This document shows positions 19,435 through 29,503 of a DNA stretch of 64,000 nucleotides, piece by piece; the first letter of the stretch is position 1; each line of letters opens with the position of its first letter. Source of the stretch: Crithidia expoeki (lineage: Eukaryota; Euglenozoa; Kinetoplastea; Trypanosomatida; Trypanosomatidae); the NCBI GenBank assembly GCA_900240875.1, contig OESE01000222.1, positions 2,756,001 through 2,820,000 of the forward strand. The letters run 5' to 3'. Below the pieces are notes generated by a model. That model was not told where the DNA came from, did no database searches, and was given only the letters and a program-made list of their open reading frames with translations. Made by a program: the position numbers and the translations under genes.

Positions 19435-21348
19435 TTACTCGCAAAGAAAGCACTGACCTTTACGTGCTTTTCCACAGGGGCACAGTTCATTTGGATCGTC
19501 TCTGGTGCTGGCCGTGAATAATTTGCCACCGTTTTCACCACCACCGCCACCTGCGCGTCGACCGCGCACCTCCGGAGTTGGCGCAACAAGCTTCCTCGGT
19601 GCGCAAGTGCGAGTAGCAACATGTGGAACACCGTCTTGCGTGCCTGAGTTGTCGAACAACAACGCGTACAGTGATGTTTTCCAATACGGCGACGACAACG
19701 GCGGCACTGCTCCTGGAGTTTCACGTTGAAGGTCCGCGCCCTTGCTACGTCTCCTCCCAGTAACCGTTGTTTTCCCTTTACAAGGTTCGCAGTCATAGTT
19801 GATTTTTCCAATGCGGCCGTTGCGTGAGCGAAGATCTTTTGATACATTCGATTCCTGCAAGGTTTCGTTGAGAAAAGCGATACCACTATGAAAAGATAAG
19901 CCCGTTGTGTGACATTGAGGTTGCCGCTCGATCTGAGTTGCTGGCAAAGGCTCGCAGACGTAGACTGAGCGGTGCACGTCCTCGATCTTTCCCTCCATTT
20001 CGTCCTCAATGTCCAAATGTGCCAGCAGCTCCGCCAAAGTGGGCAGTTCTGGGCGTGTTGCATTACGGTGATGATAACGGGGAGCGTCCAACTCGGAAGG
20101 CTTTGCGCGTGTTCTGTGTTTAGGGAAGGCTGTTGGTGCAGACGCAGGAGTGTCAAAGACCGAAGGCGGCGGTGGAATTTCAGATGAAGAGTGTGGCTCA
20201 ACGGATTGGTCGACTCTTGATCTCGTTGAACAGTGAATTGCTTTGTAAGACGCGACGTTAGTGCCTTTGATGTGAACGCGAGATGCACCGTCGAAAACAT
20301 GAGCCTTATCAGTTCTACGCGACGGAGGCACGTTACCGTGAAGGTGTGGTTCGTGGGGCGACAGATCACGCGCCCCCTTCGTCGAAGCGAAGGGCCAACG
20401 CAGCTCTTCATCACCTTCGCGCTGACGCTCATTGCCACCTTCATCCTCCTCGCCAAAGACGCAGGGAGGTGGCGGTAGCGGCGGTGACAGCGTGGTTTGT
20501 TGCGTTTGGTTTTTCTTTGACGCACGTCTCCCGGATTCTGAAAAGGAAAAAATGGCAGACTTCGTACCGGATAAACCCGTGTCGCTCTCAAAGAGCACTG
20601 TTGGGGGTTCTGGCACCGCAGCGTCCGTCATAGGCGGCGCAGCCGCCTGCGAAGCGTCTTGTCTGCTTTCATACAGGAAAGATTGTTGAAACGCAGCCCT
20701 GCTTATGTTCCCGCCCTCGTTTTTGGTCGGAAACCCTCGGCCGCTGTGCGATGAGGATGAGGTTGAGGATGACAACGTCGATGGCGTATTAGACTTTGAT
20801 GAAGTCGACGAAGTAAATAGTGAGGAAGACACAGATGTCACATTACCATCGCGCCCAGTATCGTCGCATGACGTTGTATTGTAGTGTTTGACTTCTTCTG
20901 GTCGCTTCACTTGAGGCGGGCACCACGCCCATTGCGTTGCACTGCTGCCTGCAGACATGGCGTGCTCAAAACAGTTCTGCACCAGCTGGAACGCCTCCGA
21001 TGCATAAGTGGAGGTGTTTTTATCAGGATGGATGCGAAGCGCGATTTGGCGATAGCGGCGTTTCAGTACTGTCGGGTCAGTTATTCGAAGACAATACTGC
21101 GAGGTGTGAGTGCCACAGCTGGTACTGGATGGCAATGTGACCTTGTCGCCAAATAACCGCACCGCGGTTAATTGAAGTGTGAGCGGGTCATTGTGATGAT
21201 TGGAACTCGTTGAGGGAATGTGAGGCGTCGAGGACTGTGCTGACTGACGAGCAGACTCGCGCCAAACGCGTAGAATCCACTGCGTGACATCGCTGTCCGA
21301 GTAAGTGGTGCTTGCCTGGGGATCATTCCCAGTAAAGATATTTTCCAT
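19435..21348 (-). CDS. J-domain (DnaJ-like) protein with C-terminal cysteine motif
   Basis: 637-residue protein. Residues about 60-130 form a divergent J-domain: helix II R-R-Y-R-Q-I-A-L, the H-P-D tripeptide at 107-109, then helix III A-S-E-A-F-Q-L-V. H-P-D is what stimulates Hsp70 ATPase, so a co-chaperone role is likely. Residues 150-560 are serine, threonine and proline-rich low complexity without recognisable domains. The extreme C-terminus reads N-E-L-C-P-C-G-K-A-R-K-G-Q-C-F-L-C-E, which resembles the start of a SEC-C zinc motif (C-P-C-G-S) but with a different second half. No signal peptide or membrane helix, so cytosolic or nuclear. The start is the ATG at 21346-21348; the open frame upstream has only a non-ATG codon. 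The pairing of J-domain and SEC-C-like end is not one I know from a named DnaJ protein. Confidence 0.8.
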   Translation of the reverse strand: MENIFTGNDPQASTTYSDSDVTQWILRVWRESARQSAQSSTPHIPSTSSNHHNDPLTLQLTAVRLFGDKVTLPSSTSCGTHTSQYCLRITDPTVLKRRYRQIALRIHPDKNTSTYASEAFQLVQNCFEHAMSAGSSATQWAWCPPQVKRPEEVKHYNTTSCDDTGRDGNVTSVSSSLFTSSTSSKSNTPSTLSSSTSSSSHSGRGFPTKNEGGNISRAAFQQSFLYESRQDASQAAAPPMTDAAVPEPPTVLFESDTGLSGTKSAIFSFSESGRRASKKNQTQQTTLSPPLPPPPCVFGEEDEGGNERQREGDEELRWPFASTKGARDLSPHEPHLHGNVPPSRRTDKAHVFDGASRVHIKGTNVASYKAIHCSTRSRVDQSVEPHSSSEIPPPPSVFDTPASAPTAFPKHRTRAKPSELDAPRYHHRNATRPELPTLAELLAHLDIEDEMEGKIEDVHRSVYVCEPLPATQIERQPQCHTTGLSFHSGIAFLNETLQESNVSKDLRSRNGRIGKINYDCEPCKGKTTVTGRRRSKGADLQRETPGAVPPLSSPYWKTSLYALLFDNSGTQDGVPHVATRTCAPRKLVAPTPEVRGRRAGGGGGENGGKLFTASTRDDPNELCPCGKARKGQCFLCE

Positions 21349-22493
21349 TGAAAACAATACAGAGAGCACACAAAAAAGAGGATTGAAGGAATTTCGGGAT
21401 GGAGGCAGTAAAAAAAAAAAAGTGCACTCCTCAGAAAAAGCAGCTACGCTCACTTCCGTATAAAGTGAGAGAAGAAAGTGCTCTTTGCTTGATTAAACGG
21501 TGAAACCCCCTTCGTTGTGGTTGTTCCTGCAGATGTTTTGCATTCCCGTGCTTACGATGATCGTGTAGGTGTATGCATACTCGATAAAACAAGAAAAGCT
21601 GAGCTCAAACGAGCACAAACAGAAGCCGAAGGCAACCAGTGAAGAGGGCTAGTGCTTCGGGGAGAGAAAACAAGAGACGTTTCTTTGTGGTCGACCTCTG
21701 CGCTTTGCCAAAGAAATCGAAAAGTGGAGTGAGTGTCAAGAAGAAAATAGGCTGAAGCACTTTTCCCATCCACCTGCATTTAGCAGTCCCATGAACCTCG
21801 TCATAAATCAAACTCCTTGTCACCCAGTGCTTTCTCAATTATCAAGGTGGCGATAAGGTGCGACAATTAGCGACGGTTGTGGTGTAAAAACTGCAGCTGT
21901 TCATCGTGGCACCCTTAGAACCTTTCCATTTGTGCAGTTTGTGTACACAAGCTTAAACATAGATTTGCTTTCTGTCGATATCGATATTTCGTTTTGCAGT
22001 ACTCATCGCCGCACTGTCCTTTGTATTTCTCGACGATGATAAGGCCGCAACTATTACACATCACCCTCTCACCTACCGAATGTTCAATGAGGTTTACAAC
22101 TCCCCTTTTTTGCTGTTTTTCCTTTTTTGTTGTTGTTTAGCGACCATCATGTTTTCTTTTCCTCTTTTTTTTCTGCTCGTAAAGCTCTCCTACACGAGAC
22201 ACAGAGGCTTTATCTACTGTATATACACTTCGCACGTGTGCGTCAATCCAAATAGATTTTTGGTACTGCCATGTGTCGTTACTTGCCATATCCTTTGGCC
22301 CAACCTTCGGGATAAAAGTCATTAGCCCATATCAAAAACCACAGGAGTACATCGGCAAAAAGGAATAGCCGAATGCGGACCCCTCACATCGTCATCAGAA
22401 AAAGTAAAAAATAGTTTTGACAGATGCAGCACCGCAGTTCACACAACTCTCGCAATGGAAACACTCGAAAAAGACAGTTTTTGCTCGTCTAGT
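21349..22493. other. Spacer between BCP1-like and J-domain genes
   Basis: 1.1 kb, AT-rich. Near 22101-22140 the plus strand carries a long pyrimidine run ending in TAG, with an ATG 9 bases later opening a 58-codon frame; this is the wrong strand for the unit. No supported gene. Confidence 0.55.
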
Positions 22494-24392
22494 TTAATAG
22501 CGCTCGACCGATGCGTTGACGGTCTGCCGACGCTTCATCTCGTCCACTGCCTGCCGCACCGCGCCGTACTGCAGCACAAAGAGAATCGACAACGGAATCT
22601 CATGCTCTGGTTGACCATCGTACTGCGGGCGACAGCGGTAGACCAGCGCAGCAACACGCTTGTCACGGAATTCGTACAGGATGCTATCCTCCTCGCGCCA
22701 AAAAATGTAGTGTGTAAGGTCGAGCGGGGCTTCAGGAGCTGCCATAGTGCCGCTTCCACCCGCTTTATCCGCCTTCTTGCCGTGGCTGTGGTGTTTCCTC
22801 GCAGCAGTGGGCGGCGAAGACGGTCCAGCTTCCCCTGAAGCCTCGCGAATCTCCTGCTGCTGTTGTGGTTGCTTTCCACTCTTCGGCAGCGTAACGGGCG
22901 CATCAGTTGCACGCTGTACCTTCGCCAGCACCGCAAACATGCTGGGCTGCGTCGCGAAAACTGGGTCGTCGTGCGTCGCCCCGGTCGTCGTCTTCGCCTT
23001 CTCATTGACGGCGTCGCGCCCAGCAGCATCGAGGCGGTTTAGGATGTCCTCCAAGATTTGCACCGTCAACTCCAGTGGGATGTTGCGAATGTACTCAGAG
23101 ATCAGCAGTAGACACTTCGCCCGCGACGTCGCAGCATGCTCATAATCAACGACACTTGTGAGAATGTCGGTGGGCGGAATGCCGGCGGCGGCCCGGCGCC
23201 ACACGTGCTGCTGCAGCAGCTCACACAGGGGGCGCAGCGCTTTCGGGTAGAGTTCCTGACCGTGCGCAACGTCGAGGACCGACGAGAGGCCGTAAAACTC
23301 CTGCGCCTCCTCGCCTGTGGCGTCCTCTCCGTTGTTTTGCAGACGCACGACGCTCGTGAAGGGGCTTTCGTAGAGGGCGAGACCCAACTCATCGCGGTCA
23401 ACTTCGTTCATCTTATCTGGGCAGAGTTGGTCCATCAGGTGGATTAAGCCGTCAATGTTCGACACCTGCATGTCGAAGACACCGAAATCGACGGTGATAA
23501 GGCGGTCGTTGTCATCGTAGTCCTCGTCGTCCTCTTCACTGCCCCGCTGAACTGCTCCTGATGGCCCCACTTCCTCATCCCCATCTTCCTCCTCTTCCAT
23601 AGACATGTCACTGTTTTCTTCATCGTCGTTGCTGTCATCCTCCTCCTCTTCTTCGCTGTTAAAAGCCTCATCCGAAACTTCATCGCTCCCACCGTCATCA
23701 GACTCCGCAGCACTGCTGCCGCTATTGCTGTTGTCATTGGTGTCATCATCTTGTTCCACCCTGCCAGTACGGCGCTGATGGACCGCGGCGGCCGCCATCG
23801 CCCTCCGCAGTCCACGCAGCTCCGCCTCCCCGTCGTCCCCCTCGTCGCTGTCTAACTCGGAGTCCATACTTGGTTGATTGCCGTCGTCGCCAACGTAATC
23901 GTTCGAACTGAGGTCACTATTATACTGCGCTTCCTCCTCCATATCGCCATCCTCCCCTTTTCCCTCCCACTCTACGCCGTTGTAACCGCCCGTCCCGACA
24001 CCTCGGCGCCCACTCCCCGCCGCAGCAGCGACGAGGACCCCCGCCTCCGACAGTGGCTGGCCGTCGCGATCGTACGAGACGCGTCGCCGCTTCGCGTCCG
24101 CCTCCTGTAGCCGGCGATGCCGGCTTAACGTCTCTGGGGTGGCTGGAAAGTCCACTGCCTTTTTGCGCGTTTTCTCCACCAGCTTCAGCTCACCGGGTGA
24201 GTAAGCGGACTTGTCATCCGGTGCCGCGGTGGTGGTGGTGTTGTTGTTCTTTGTTTTCAGCGAGGAGGAAGTATTGGAGGCTGTGCTGAATTTTGCGAAG
24301 TTGTTCTTGGAAGAAGACGAGGCAGAATTGTGGCTGCGGTGCGCCGCGCTGTGAATGTCGATCGGCTCCGGCTGACGGTGACGTTTTGGCAT
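22494..24392 (-). CDS. BCP1: BCP1/BCCIP-family protein
   Basis: 632-residue protein whose second half matches the BCP1/BCCIP family; yeast Bcp1 is a nuclear chaperone for ribosomal protein Rpl23 and supports nuclear export, and human BCCIP binds BRCA2 and p21. The conserved part begins near residue 298 with V-D-F-G-V-F-D, continues through L-C-P-D-K-M-N-E-V-D, the F-Y-G-L-S-S-V-L-D block, and L-L-I-S-E-Y-I-R-N-I-P, then after a roughly 90-residue serine/glutamine-rich insertion resumes with H-Y-I-F-W-R-E-E-D and the final I-P-L-S-I-L-F-V-L strand. The first 290 residues are low complexity, first Ser/Asn/Thr, then strongly acidic with runs of E and D, much longer than the acidic N-terminus of yeast Bcp1. 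Start ATG at 24390-24392. Nuclear location is likely from the family. Confidence 0.88.
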   Translation of the reverse strand: MPKRHRQPEPIDIHSAAHRSHNSASSSSKNNFAKFSTASNTSSSLKTKNNNTTTTAAPDDKSAYSPGELKLVEKTRKKAVDFPATPETLSRHRRLQEADAKRRRVSYDRDGQPLSEAGVLVAAAAGSGRRGVGTGGYNGVEWEGKGEDGDMEEEAQYNSDLSSNDYVGDDGNQPSMDSELDSDEGDDGEAELRGLRRAMAAAAVHQRRTGRVEQDDDTNDNSNSGSSAAESDDGGSDEVSDEAFNSEEEEEDDSNDDEENSDMSMEEEEDGDEEVGPSGAVQRGSEEDDEDYDDNDRLITVDFGVFDMQVSNIDGLIHLMDQLCPDKMNEVDRDELGLALYESPFTSVVRLQNNGEDATGEEAQEFYGLSSVLDVAHGQELYPKALRPLCELLQQHVWRRAAAGIPPTDILTSVVDYEHAATSRAKCLLLISEYIRNIPLELTVQILEDILNRLDAAGRDAVNEKAKTTTGATHDDPVFATQPSMFAVLAKVQRATDAPVTLPKSGKQPQQQQEIREASGEAGPSSPPTAARKHHSHGKKADKAGGSGTMAAPEAPLDLTHYIFWREEDSILYEFRDKRVAALVYRCRPQYDGQPEHEIPLSILFVLQYGAVRQAVDEMKRRQTVNASVERY

Positions 24393-25610
24393 GATGTCGA
24401 GTGCACAGTGACCTAATGAGATTCAAGAAGTTAAGGACCAACAGACTTATTTCACTGTTGATGTGTGTATGAAGGTAGTGAAACAGGGACTGTGGTACAG
24501 GTTTGTTCAGACGGAAAACGGTCGCCCTGCAAAAAGGAGACTGATTTGACGAAATGAAAATAAGCGTCGTAGAGGCTGTGCCAAATTCACCAAACAAAAA
24601 AAAAGAAAAAGAAACACGTGTGTGTGTGTGGAGGGGGTTCCCAAAAACAGAAAAACGAAAGTAGAAGGCAAAGAGTTTGAAACGGAGCAGTGACCACCTG
24701 TAAAGAAATCCACTCACGGCATGTGCAAAAGTCTTAAGAACTCACTTTTATCTGTGAAAGCACTGGGTAGGGGAATTTAAGCGAGTAAGCACTTATAATA
24801 GCATCCGAATTATGTCAGCTGCGCACGTGCACCCGGTGCTCAGCGAGCAAAGTGACAAAAATGACTCACTGGTTAAAAAAAAAAAAAACATAGAATATAC
24901 TCCTGGATTCAAACGGGGGCGTAGAGAAATGGCTTCACTAAAAACAACATCGCATCGATGTGTGAAAAATGCTGTCATCGCTTTTCATGCAACGGGGCCA
25001 ACTTGCTTCCCACTTGCGCGCTAGTTTAGCTTTTAGTACTTTACTTCTCCTTCTACCAGTTCTCACGCTTCTTTTTACGACATGCCATGCTGACACCGAA
25101 AGAACAGAAGAAGAGAAAACGCAACAAGCAAACACAACAGGAGACACCTGTTGACAGAAAGTGAATGAAAACACCACGGAAGCAATGAAAACTTAGTGAT
25201 TGATTAGTTACAATTCAATAAGGTTTAAAAAAAAAAAAGCACCACGTTGGTGGCAAAAGTGCAAAGAGGCAACACAACGCGCAGACACTGGATTGGAAGC
25301 ACACATAAGCCACGATCAACCGAGAAGATACGATCGAAAGAAAATCGCCTTCTAACCAACTAAAGGGTGTACGATTAAACTTGTAGTAACACCTATTTTT
25401 TTTTTCCTGAAGAGCGTCGTAGCCACAACTACTTTCAATCAAGATAAGTTAAAGCAGAACTGAGAACCTCGTTTCAATCTCCCTCACAATAACCAGAGAA
25501 GTTTGCTCTTCAGAATACGACTTTCATGCCAACGGCACTGCAACGCTGCTGCCACACCATGGCAAAATTGCTTGATCTTGCTGCAACCGTACCAGTTCAC
25601 AGTTACCAGT
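24393..25610. other. Spacer between PDCD5 and BCP1 genes
   Basis: 1.2 kb without a gene-like frame. A runs of 9-12 bases on the plus strand near 24597, 24877, 25227; one T run near 25397. It holds the PDCD5 3' UTR and the BCP1 5' UTR. Confidence 0.65.
24576..24613 (-). promoter_or_regulatory. Predicted trans-splice acceptor of BCP1
   Basis: Coding strand shows TTTCTTTTTCTTTTTTTTTG, then about 17 bases to GCACAG, AG at 24577-24576. The implied 5' UTR of about 183 bases has no ATG. Confidence 0.5.
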
Positions 25611-25952
25611 TTACCAGTCGTCATCGGTGCGCTTGCGGACAATGGTGATGTGCGTTTTGCCCTCCGTGTCCTGGCTCGCCATCTGCCCTAACAACTCACG
25701 GACCATGTCGTCGGAAACCGGCGGCTGCATCTTGCCATTCTGCACTGCCTGAATGATGTGCATCTCAACTGCCTGCGCACGCTCCGGTTTCACCTGCGCA
25801 ATACGCTGCAGGCGCTCGCGACCCTCCGCACAGACAAAGGCCCGCATCATATTTTCCTTCTGCTCCGTGAACGCCTCCATGCGCTCCTGCTGTGCCTGCT
25901 GCTTCGCCATCATTTGCTGCGCCTGCTCCTCAGAAATCGGTACGCGAGACAT
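25611..25952 (-). CDS. PDCD5: PDCD5 / TFAR19-family protein
   Basis: 113-residue protein of the PDCD5 family, known as a small helical, DNA-binding protein in archaea and an apoptosis-linked, prefoldin/TRiC-associated protein in animals. Residues 9-30 are a Q-rich helix, followed by the family core R-E-R-L-x-R-I-A-Q-V-K-P-E-R-A (45-59) and V-E-M-H-I-I-Q. The C-terminal H-I-T-I-V-R-K-R-T-D-D-D-W ends in the usual acidic tail with a terminal aromatic. Length is close to the family norm. The start is the ATG at 25950-25952, which gives the expected M-S-R-V; the frame is open for 31 further codons upstream but lies in the 5' UTR. In trypanosomatids, which lack canonical caspase apoptosis, a chaperone-linked role seems likelier; that is inference. 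Confidence 0.92.
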   Translation of the reverse strand: MSRVPISEEQAQQMMAKQQAQQERMEAFTEQKENMMRAFVCAEGRERLQRIAQVKPERAQAVEMHIIQAVQNGKMQPPVSDDMVRELLGQMASQDTEGKTHITIVRKRTDDDW

Positions 25953-26934
25953 GGTGGAGAAAGAAGTACTGTGTATTATTTCTTTTGATTCTATGGGCAA
26001 TATATGTGTGCTTCTGTTGGCTGATGATAACTCACAGAGGACCAATAGAAGAGTAAGGACAGGATAACAATAACTCTTCGCGAGAGGGCAAACTATCAGG
26101 AAACAGAAGAACGATAAAGTTGAATAAGCAGCCGTGCAAAAAAAAAAAAAGCGCCCAGAACACTAAGAGATTATCCAAGCGAACAAGAAAGACGCCAGGT
26201 GCCACCTTAAGCCAGGCATATGCACTTTGTGTGCACATCTAGAGAACGGTGCATTGGCATCACTGAATGGTTCGAGGAAGCCATCATTTAAACAGGTACT
26301 GCGCATTATGAAGGGCTACCGAAGCATTTTTTTTGCCTGTAGTTGAACGGCGAAGGCCCTCGGCGTTGTCCATCAGCAACTTTTGCAGCAATAATGCAGG
26401 AAATCCAGATAAGCTTTTGTTTTTCACACTGCAAAGTGACAACTCAAGAGCTAAATGCGCATTTTCTTTTCTTTCGCTCAACATGCAATTGGCTGAGAAA
26501 CCCCAACTGCACGCGATTTAAATAGAAACAGCTCAAGGGCAAATACGGAAAGATAGGTTGCAGGTAGTAGAAAGCAAAGGAAGACAGTAAAGCGCCTGCT
26601 AGTGCAGATCCACCCCACCTTTTTTTTTTTTTTCAGTGAAGGCACAGAGTAGCTGTACAAGGTCGTAACACCTACTAAAGCAGTTTGATAGTTGAAGAAT
26701 CAGAGCAAAACGACACGAAACGTAAAGTAATACATATACATATAGAAAAGAGAGAGGGGGACATATATAGATTGCCTGCGATACTTGCAAGAACACGAAA
26801 AGGAGGTATTCAGTATGACAACTCCGTCAAAGTAATCAAACAGGACTACTACAAAATTACAGCTTTCCGTCGCCACTTCAGGTCGTCATAACAACAAAAG
26901 TGATAATAAAAGCAACCACCTCCTTTTCTATCAC
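25953..26934. other. Spacer between TPMT-like and PDCD5 genes
   Basis: About 980 bases, AT-rich, plus-strand A run near 26138 and T run near 26619. No gene or RNA recognised. Confidence 0.65.
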
Positions 26935-27813
26935 CTACACTTTCGGGTGGACCCGGAAAAACTCGAAGTAGTGTGCTGAGCCAGGCTCTGGGTTGCCATA
27001 CCAGCGGTTCACCAAAATCGTATCCACGTTGTAAGGCCGTCCCGTCGCCGACTCGTAGAGGGAACGCACCTGTTCGGCGAAAAACGTGAACGGCGGGCCC
27101 GTAACGTCGCCTTCGTCACGCACTGGCCGCTCCACCATCAGTCCGGACTCCGGCGTCAGCACAGACGAGACCGTCTTTACGTAGGCGCCACGCATGCTCG
27201 GGTGCACGGCCATCATTGAGGCGCGATCGTACACAAAGTCGATCTTTGTGTTGCTGAACTCCGACAGCGTCCCAAGAGCTAGGAAGTCGCCCTCGAAGAG
27301 GCGCACGGTGCAACCTTCCTTAGAAGCTTCATACATAGTGACAGAGTCACTGTCCGCAAGGATCAGAGAGGTTGCCGCCCAGTGCAAGTCGCCAAAGTGT
27401 GTCTCCCGCTGACGGCGCAGCCCCTCAGCAGCCAGGTCCACACCTACGACCAACGCCGCGCCGTGGTCGGCAAGATAACGCACTGCCGGCGTGTCACCAC
27501 ACAGAGGCACCAGCACAGCTTTACCTTTCAGAAAATTCGTCACTACCGCCTCCTCCGCCGGCCCGTTATACAAATTTGCGTCATTCTCCGCCTTGTCGAT
27601 CACGCACGGCATCGGCAGTGTCTGCACGTTGAACGAGCCAGTGGTGTTGCACGCATACACGTAGAGGTTGCGGGTGAAGAAGGGCTGCTGCTCGGCACTG
27701 CGCCAGCCCGTAATACCGAGCTCCCACACGGCACTCCAGAACTCGTTCGCGTTGTGCCCGTTGAGCTTTGGATGCATCTCATTTGGGTGCCTTGACTGTG
27801 ATTCATTCGACAT
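26935..27813 (-). CDS. TPMT-like S-adenosylmethionine-dependent methyltransferase
   Basis: 292-residue class I methyltransferase of the thiopurine S-methyltransferase family. Seen: F-W-S-A-V-W-E-L-G-I-T-G-W (25-37, the family W-x-x-x-W-x-x-x-x-T-G-W region), V-L-V-P-L-C-G-D-T (100-108, SAM motif I of this family, where P-L-C-G-K-S is usual), V-V-G-V-D-L (122-127, acidic residue for the ribose), and F-V-Y-D-R-A-S-M-M-A-V (193-203). G-P-P-F (239-242) and a C-terminal E-F-F-R-V strand finish the fold. Relatives methylate thiols, selenium, tellurium or small sulfur compounds, and halide methyltransferases share the fold; the substrate here is unknown. No targeting signal. Start ATG at 27811-27813, with a good splice signal about 150 bases upstream and no earlier ATG in that leader. 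Confidence 0.88.
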   Translation of the reverse strand: MSNESQSRHPNEMHPKLNGHNANEFWSAVWELGITGWRSAEQQPFFTRNLYVYACNTTGSFNVQTLPMPCVIDKAENDANLYNGPAEEAVVTNFLKGKAVLVPLCGDTPAVRYLADHGAALVVGVDLAAEGLRRQRETHFGDLHWAATSLILADSDSVTMYEASKEGCTVRLFEGDFLALGTLSEFSNTKIDFVYDRASMMAVHPSMRGAYVKTVSSVLTPESGLMVERPVRDEGDVTGPPFTFFAEQVRSLYESATGRPYNVDTILVNRWYGNPEPGSAHYFEFFRVHPKV

Positions 27814-27967
27814 GTTTTGGATGAATAAAAACAGTAAACCTGTTTGCTTTCTGGCAGGTCGGTTTGTGGTTGTTCGACAGAGCAGGTTGTCGCCTTCTGC
27901 TGAGTTGGGTTAAACTAAAATACAAATATGTATTGACTCTCACCGCCACCCAAAGAAACGCACTTCA

Positions 27968-28018
27968 CTTAGAAAAAAAAAAGGATAGCAAGGGAAAAAA
28001 AACTAGAAAAAAAAAATT
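27968..28018 (-). promoter_or_regulatory. Predicted trans-splice acceptor of TPMT-like gene
   Basis: A nearly continuous T-rich coding-strand run (three blocks of 8-10 Ts) ends CTAAG, AG at 27969-27968. The leader of about 154 bases contains no ATG. Confidence 0.6.
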
Positions 28019-28530
28019 GGGGAAACCAGGCGTCCATTGGGGTAAGATTATAAGGGAAGTAAACCAGGGCATCAGGAGAGAACGAATTACAAGCTGCACC
28101 TCAACATGGTGCCTCAAAGGAACGTGATTGAAATAAAAAAAAAAATACGTGGCTTGCGCGTTTTCGTTCCATACAGCAGGACGGGGTCACCAAAACAGCT
28201 GAGTACGATACTGGGCAAGAAATACCTCATTGCAGTTGATTGAATTGTAGAAGCCGATCTTTTACCCGAAATTTAACAGTGCAGCAAGTGAAATCTACTG
28301 TCGGCACACGGTAACAAGGTCTCTCACCTCAGAACAACGACTTCTTGCCCTCACACTATTCGGAACCATACCAACAAGCATCTTACGCAGCAACCTCATC
28401 GGGGACAGACTTCTAAGCAGCAAGCACGTCAAGCGCCACCAGCGCAACGTACAGACTATTCTTTGGCCACTTATTCTATAAATAAGCACACGTATTTACG
28501 CAGATAAGCTTAAAACCCACGTTTTCGGAC

Positions 28531-28546
28531 CCGTGGCGCGCCACGG
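28531..28546. repeat. Perfect 16-base palindrome
   Basis: CCGTGGCGCGCCACGG reads the same on both strands. It opens the G/T-rich segment of the spacer and could form a cruciform or RNA stem. Confidence 0.85.
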
Positions 28547-29440
28547 TCGCAGAGGCAGCAAAAGAACTGCAAAACATGAAAAAAAAAAAAAACTATAGGA
28601 GAAAGGAGAAAGAGCCATAAATACAGACCAGGATGTCGTCAAGCCGGCATAGAAACTACTGCAGACTACCGAGCGTATATGCACACACACGCGCACAGTA
28701 TCCCGCTCAGCGTTGCCACGCCGGCGAGAGCCAGCCGCACAGTCACACTAGTAGTCACAGACAACGCAGTACGCGTAGTCGTAACAGGTGTAGGGAAAAA
28801 CAGAAAGTGGTCTATAGTAAGCACAATCAACGCAACAGTCAGAAAAAATGAAACGAGAGTGGCATCGCAAGCAACTGTCGCCGACTGCGGAAAAGTAAAA
28901 AAGAAGCTACGAAACCAAGTAAAACAGACGCGCGTGAACCAGCGGCTGCAGCCCAGACACAACTACACCTCCTACACTATACTCGCCACTACTCGTCACC
29001 GCCCTCTGACGCGCAAGCTCGCGCATACGTTCACGATCACACACAACTCATGGGTAAGCTGAGGCACGCACGCACGCGCGGCGCGGCACAGTGAAGGTGG
29101 TCGACGCACAGAAACACAAATAGCATACAAGGGCGTACCGGCACCTCAGCGGAACCATCTGGCGGTTCTCCGTCCCTCCGTTCCAGCGCGCACACTTCGC
29201 ACGACCACACTCACAGCGCCTCACCGCCGCGTCTACGGCGCTTAACGCCCGCGCAAAGCACCACATCAGCGCGCCGAAGCTCTATCGTTCTTGGTTAATA
29301 TAAGTAAAAATTACGGTAGCAAACTCAAAGGCAGCTCCGGATTTCGCTAGTGAAACTAACTTTATTTTCCTTCTACGCTACTTTGGATTAGGGGTTTATA
29401 ATAAAAACTTTAACTCTACCTTACTTCGACTCACACTGCA

Positions 29441-29503
29441 GCCACCACACACGGGTGGCGTAACGCAGTGTTCACACAACTCTTAACCTGCGGTCCCCGC
29501 AGG
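29441..29503. repeat. Two adjacent hairpins
   Basis: GCCACC pairs with GGTGGC around a 7-base loop (29441-29459), and 27 bases later CCTGCGG pairs with CCGCAGG around a 3-base loop (29487-29503). Both stems are exact. Closeness of two such stems in otherwise plain spacer suggests RNA structure on either strand. Confidence 0.7.

Noticed and set aside
19413-20591. 392-codon minus-strand frame
   Set aside because: Overlaps the J-domain gene in another frame and has no domain; a shadow.
28679-29062. 127-codon plus-strand frame in the G/T-rich spacer
   Set aside because: Composition follows the local A/C bias, no motif, wrong strand for the unit.
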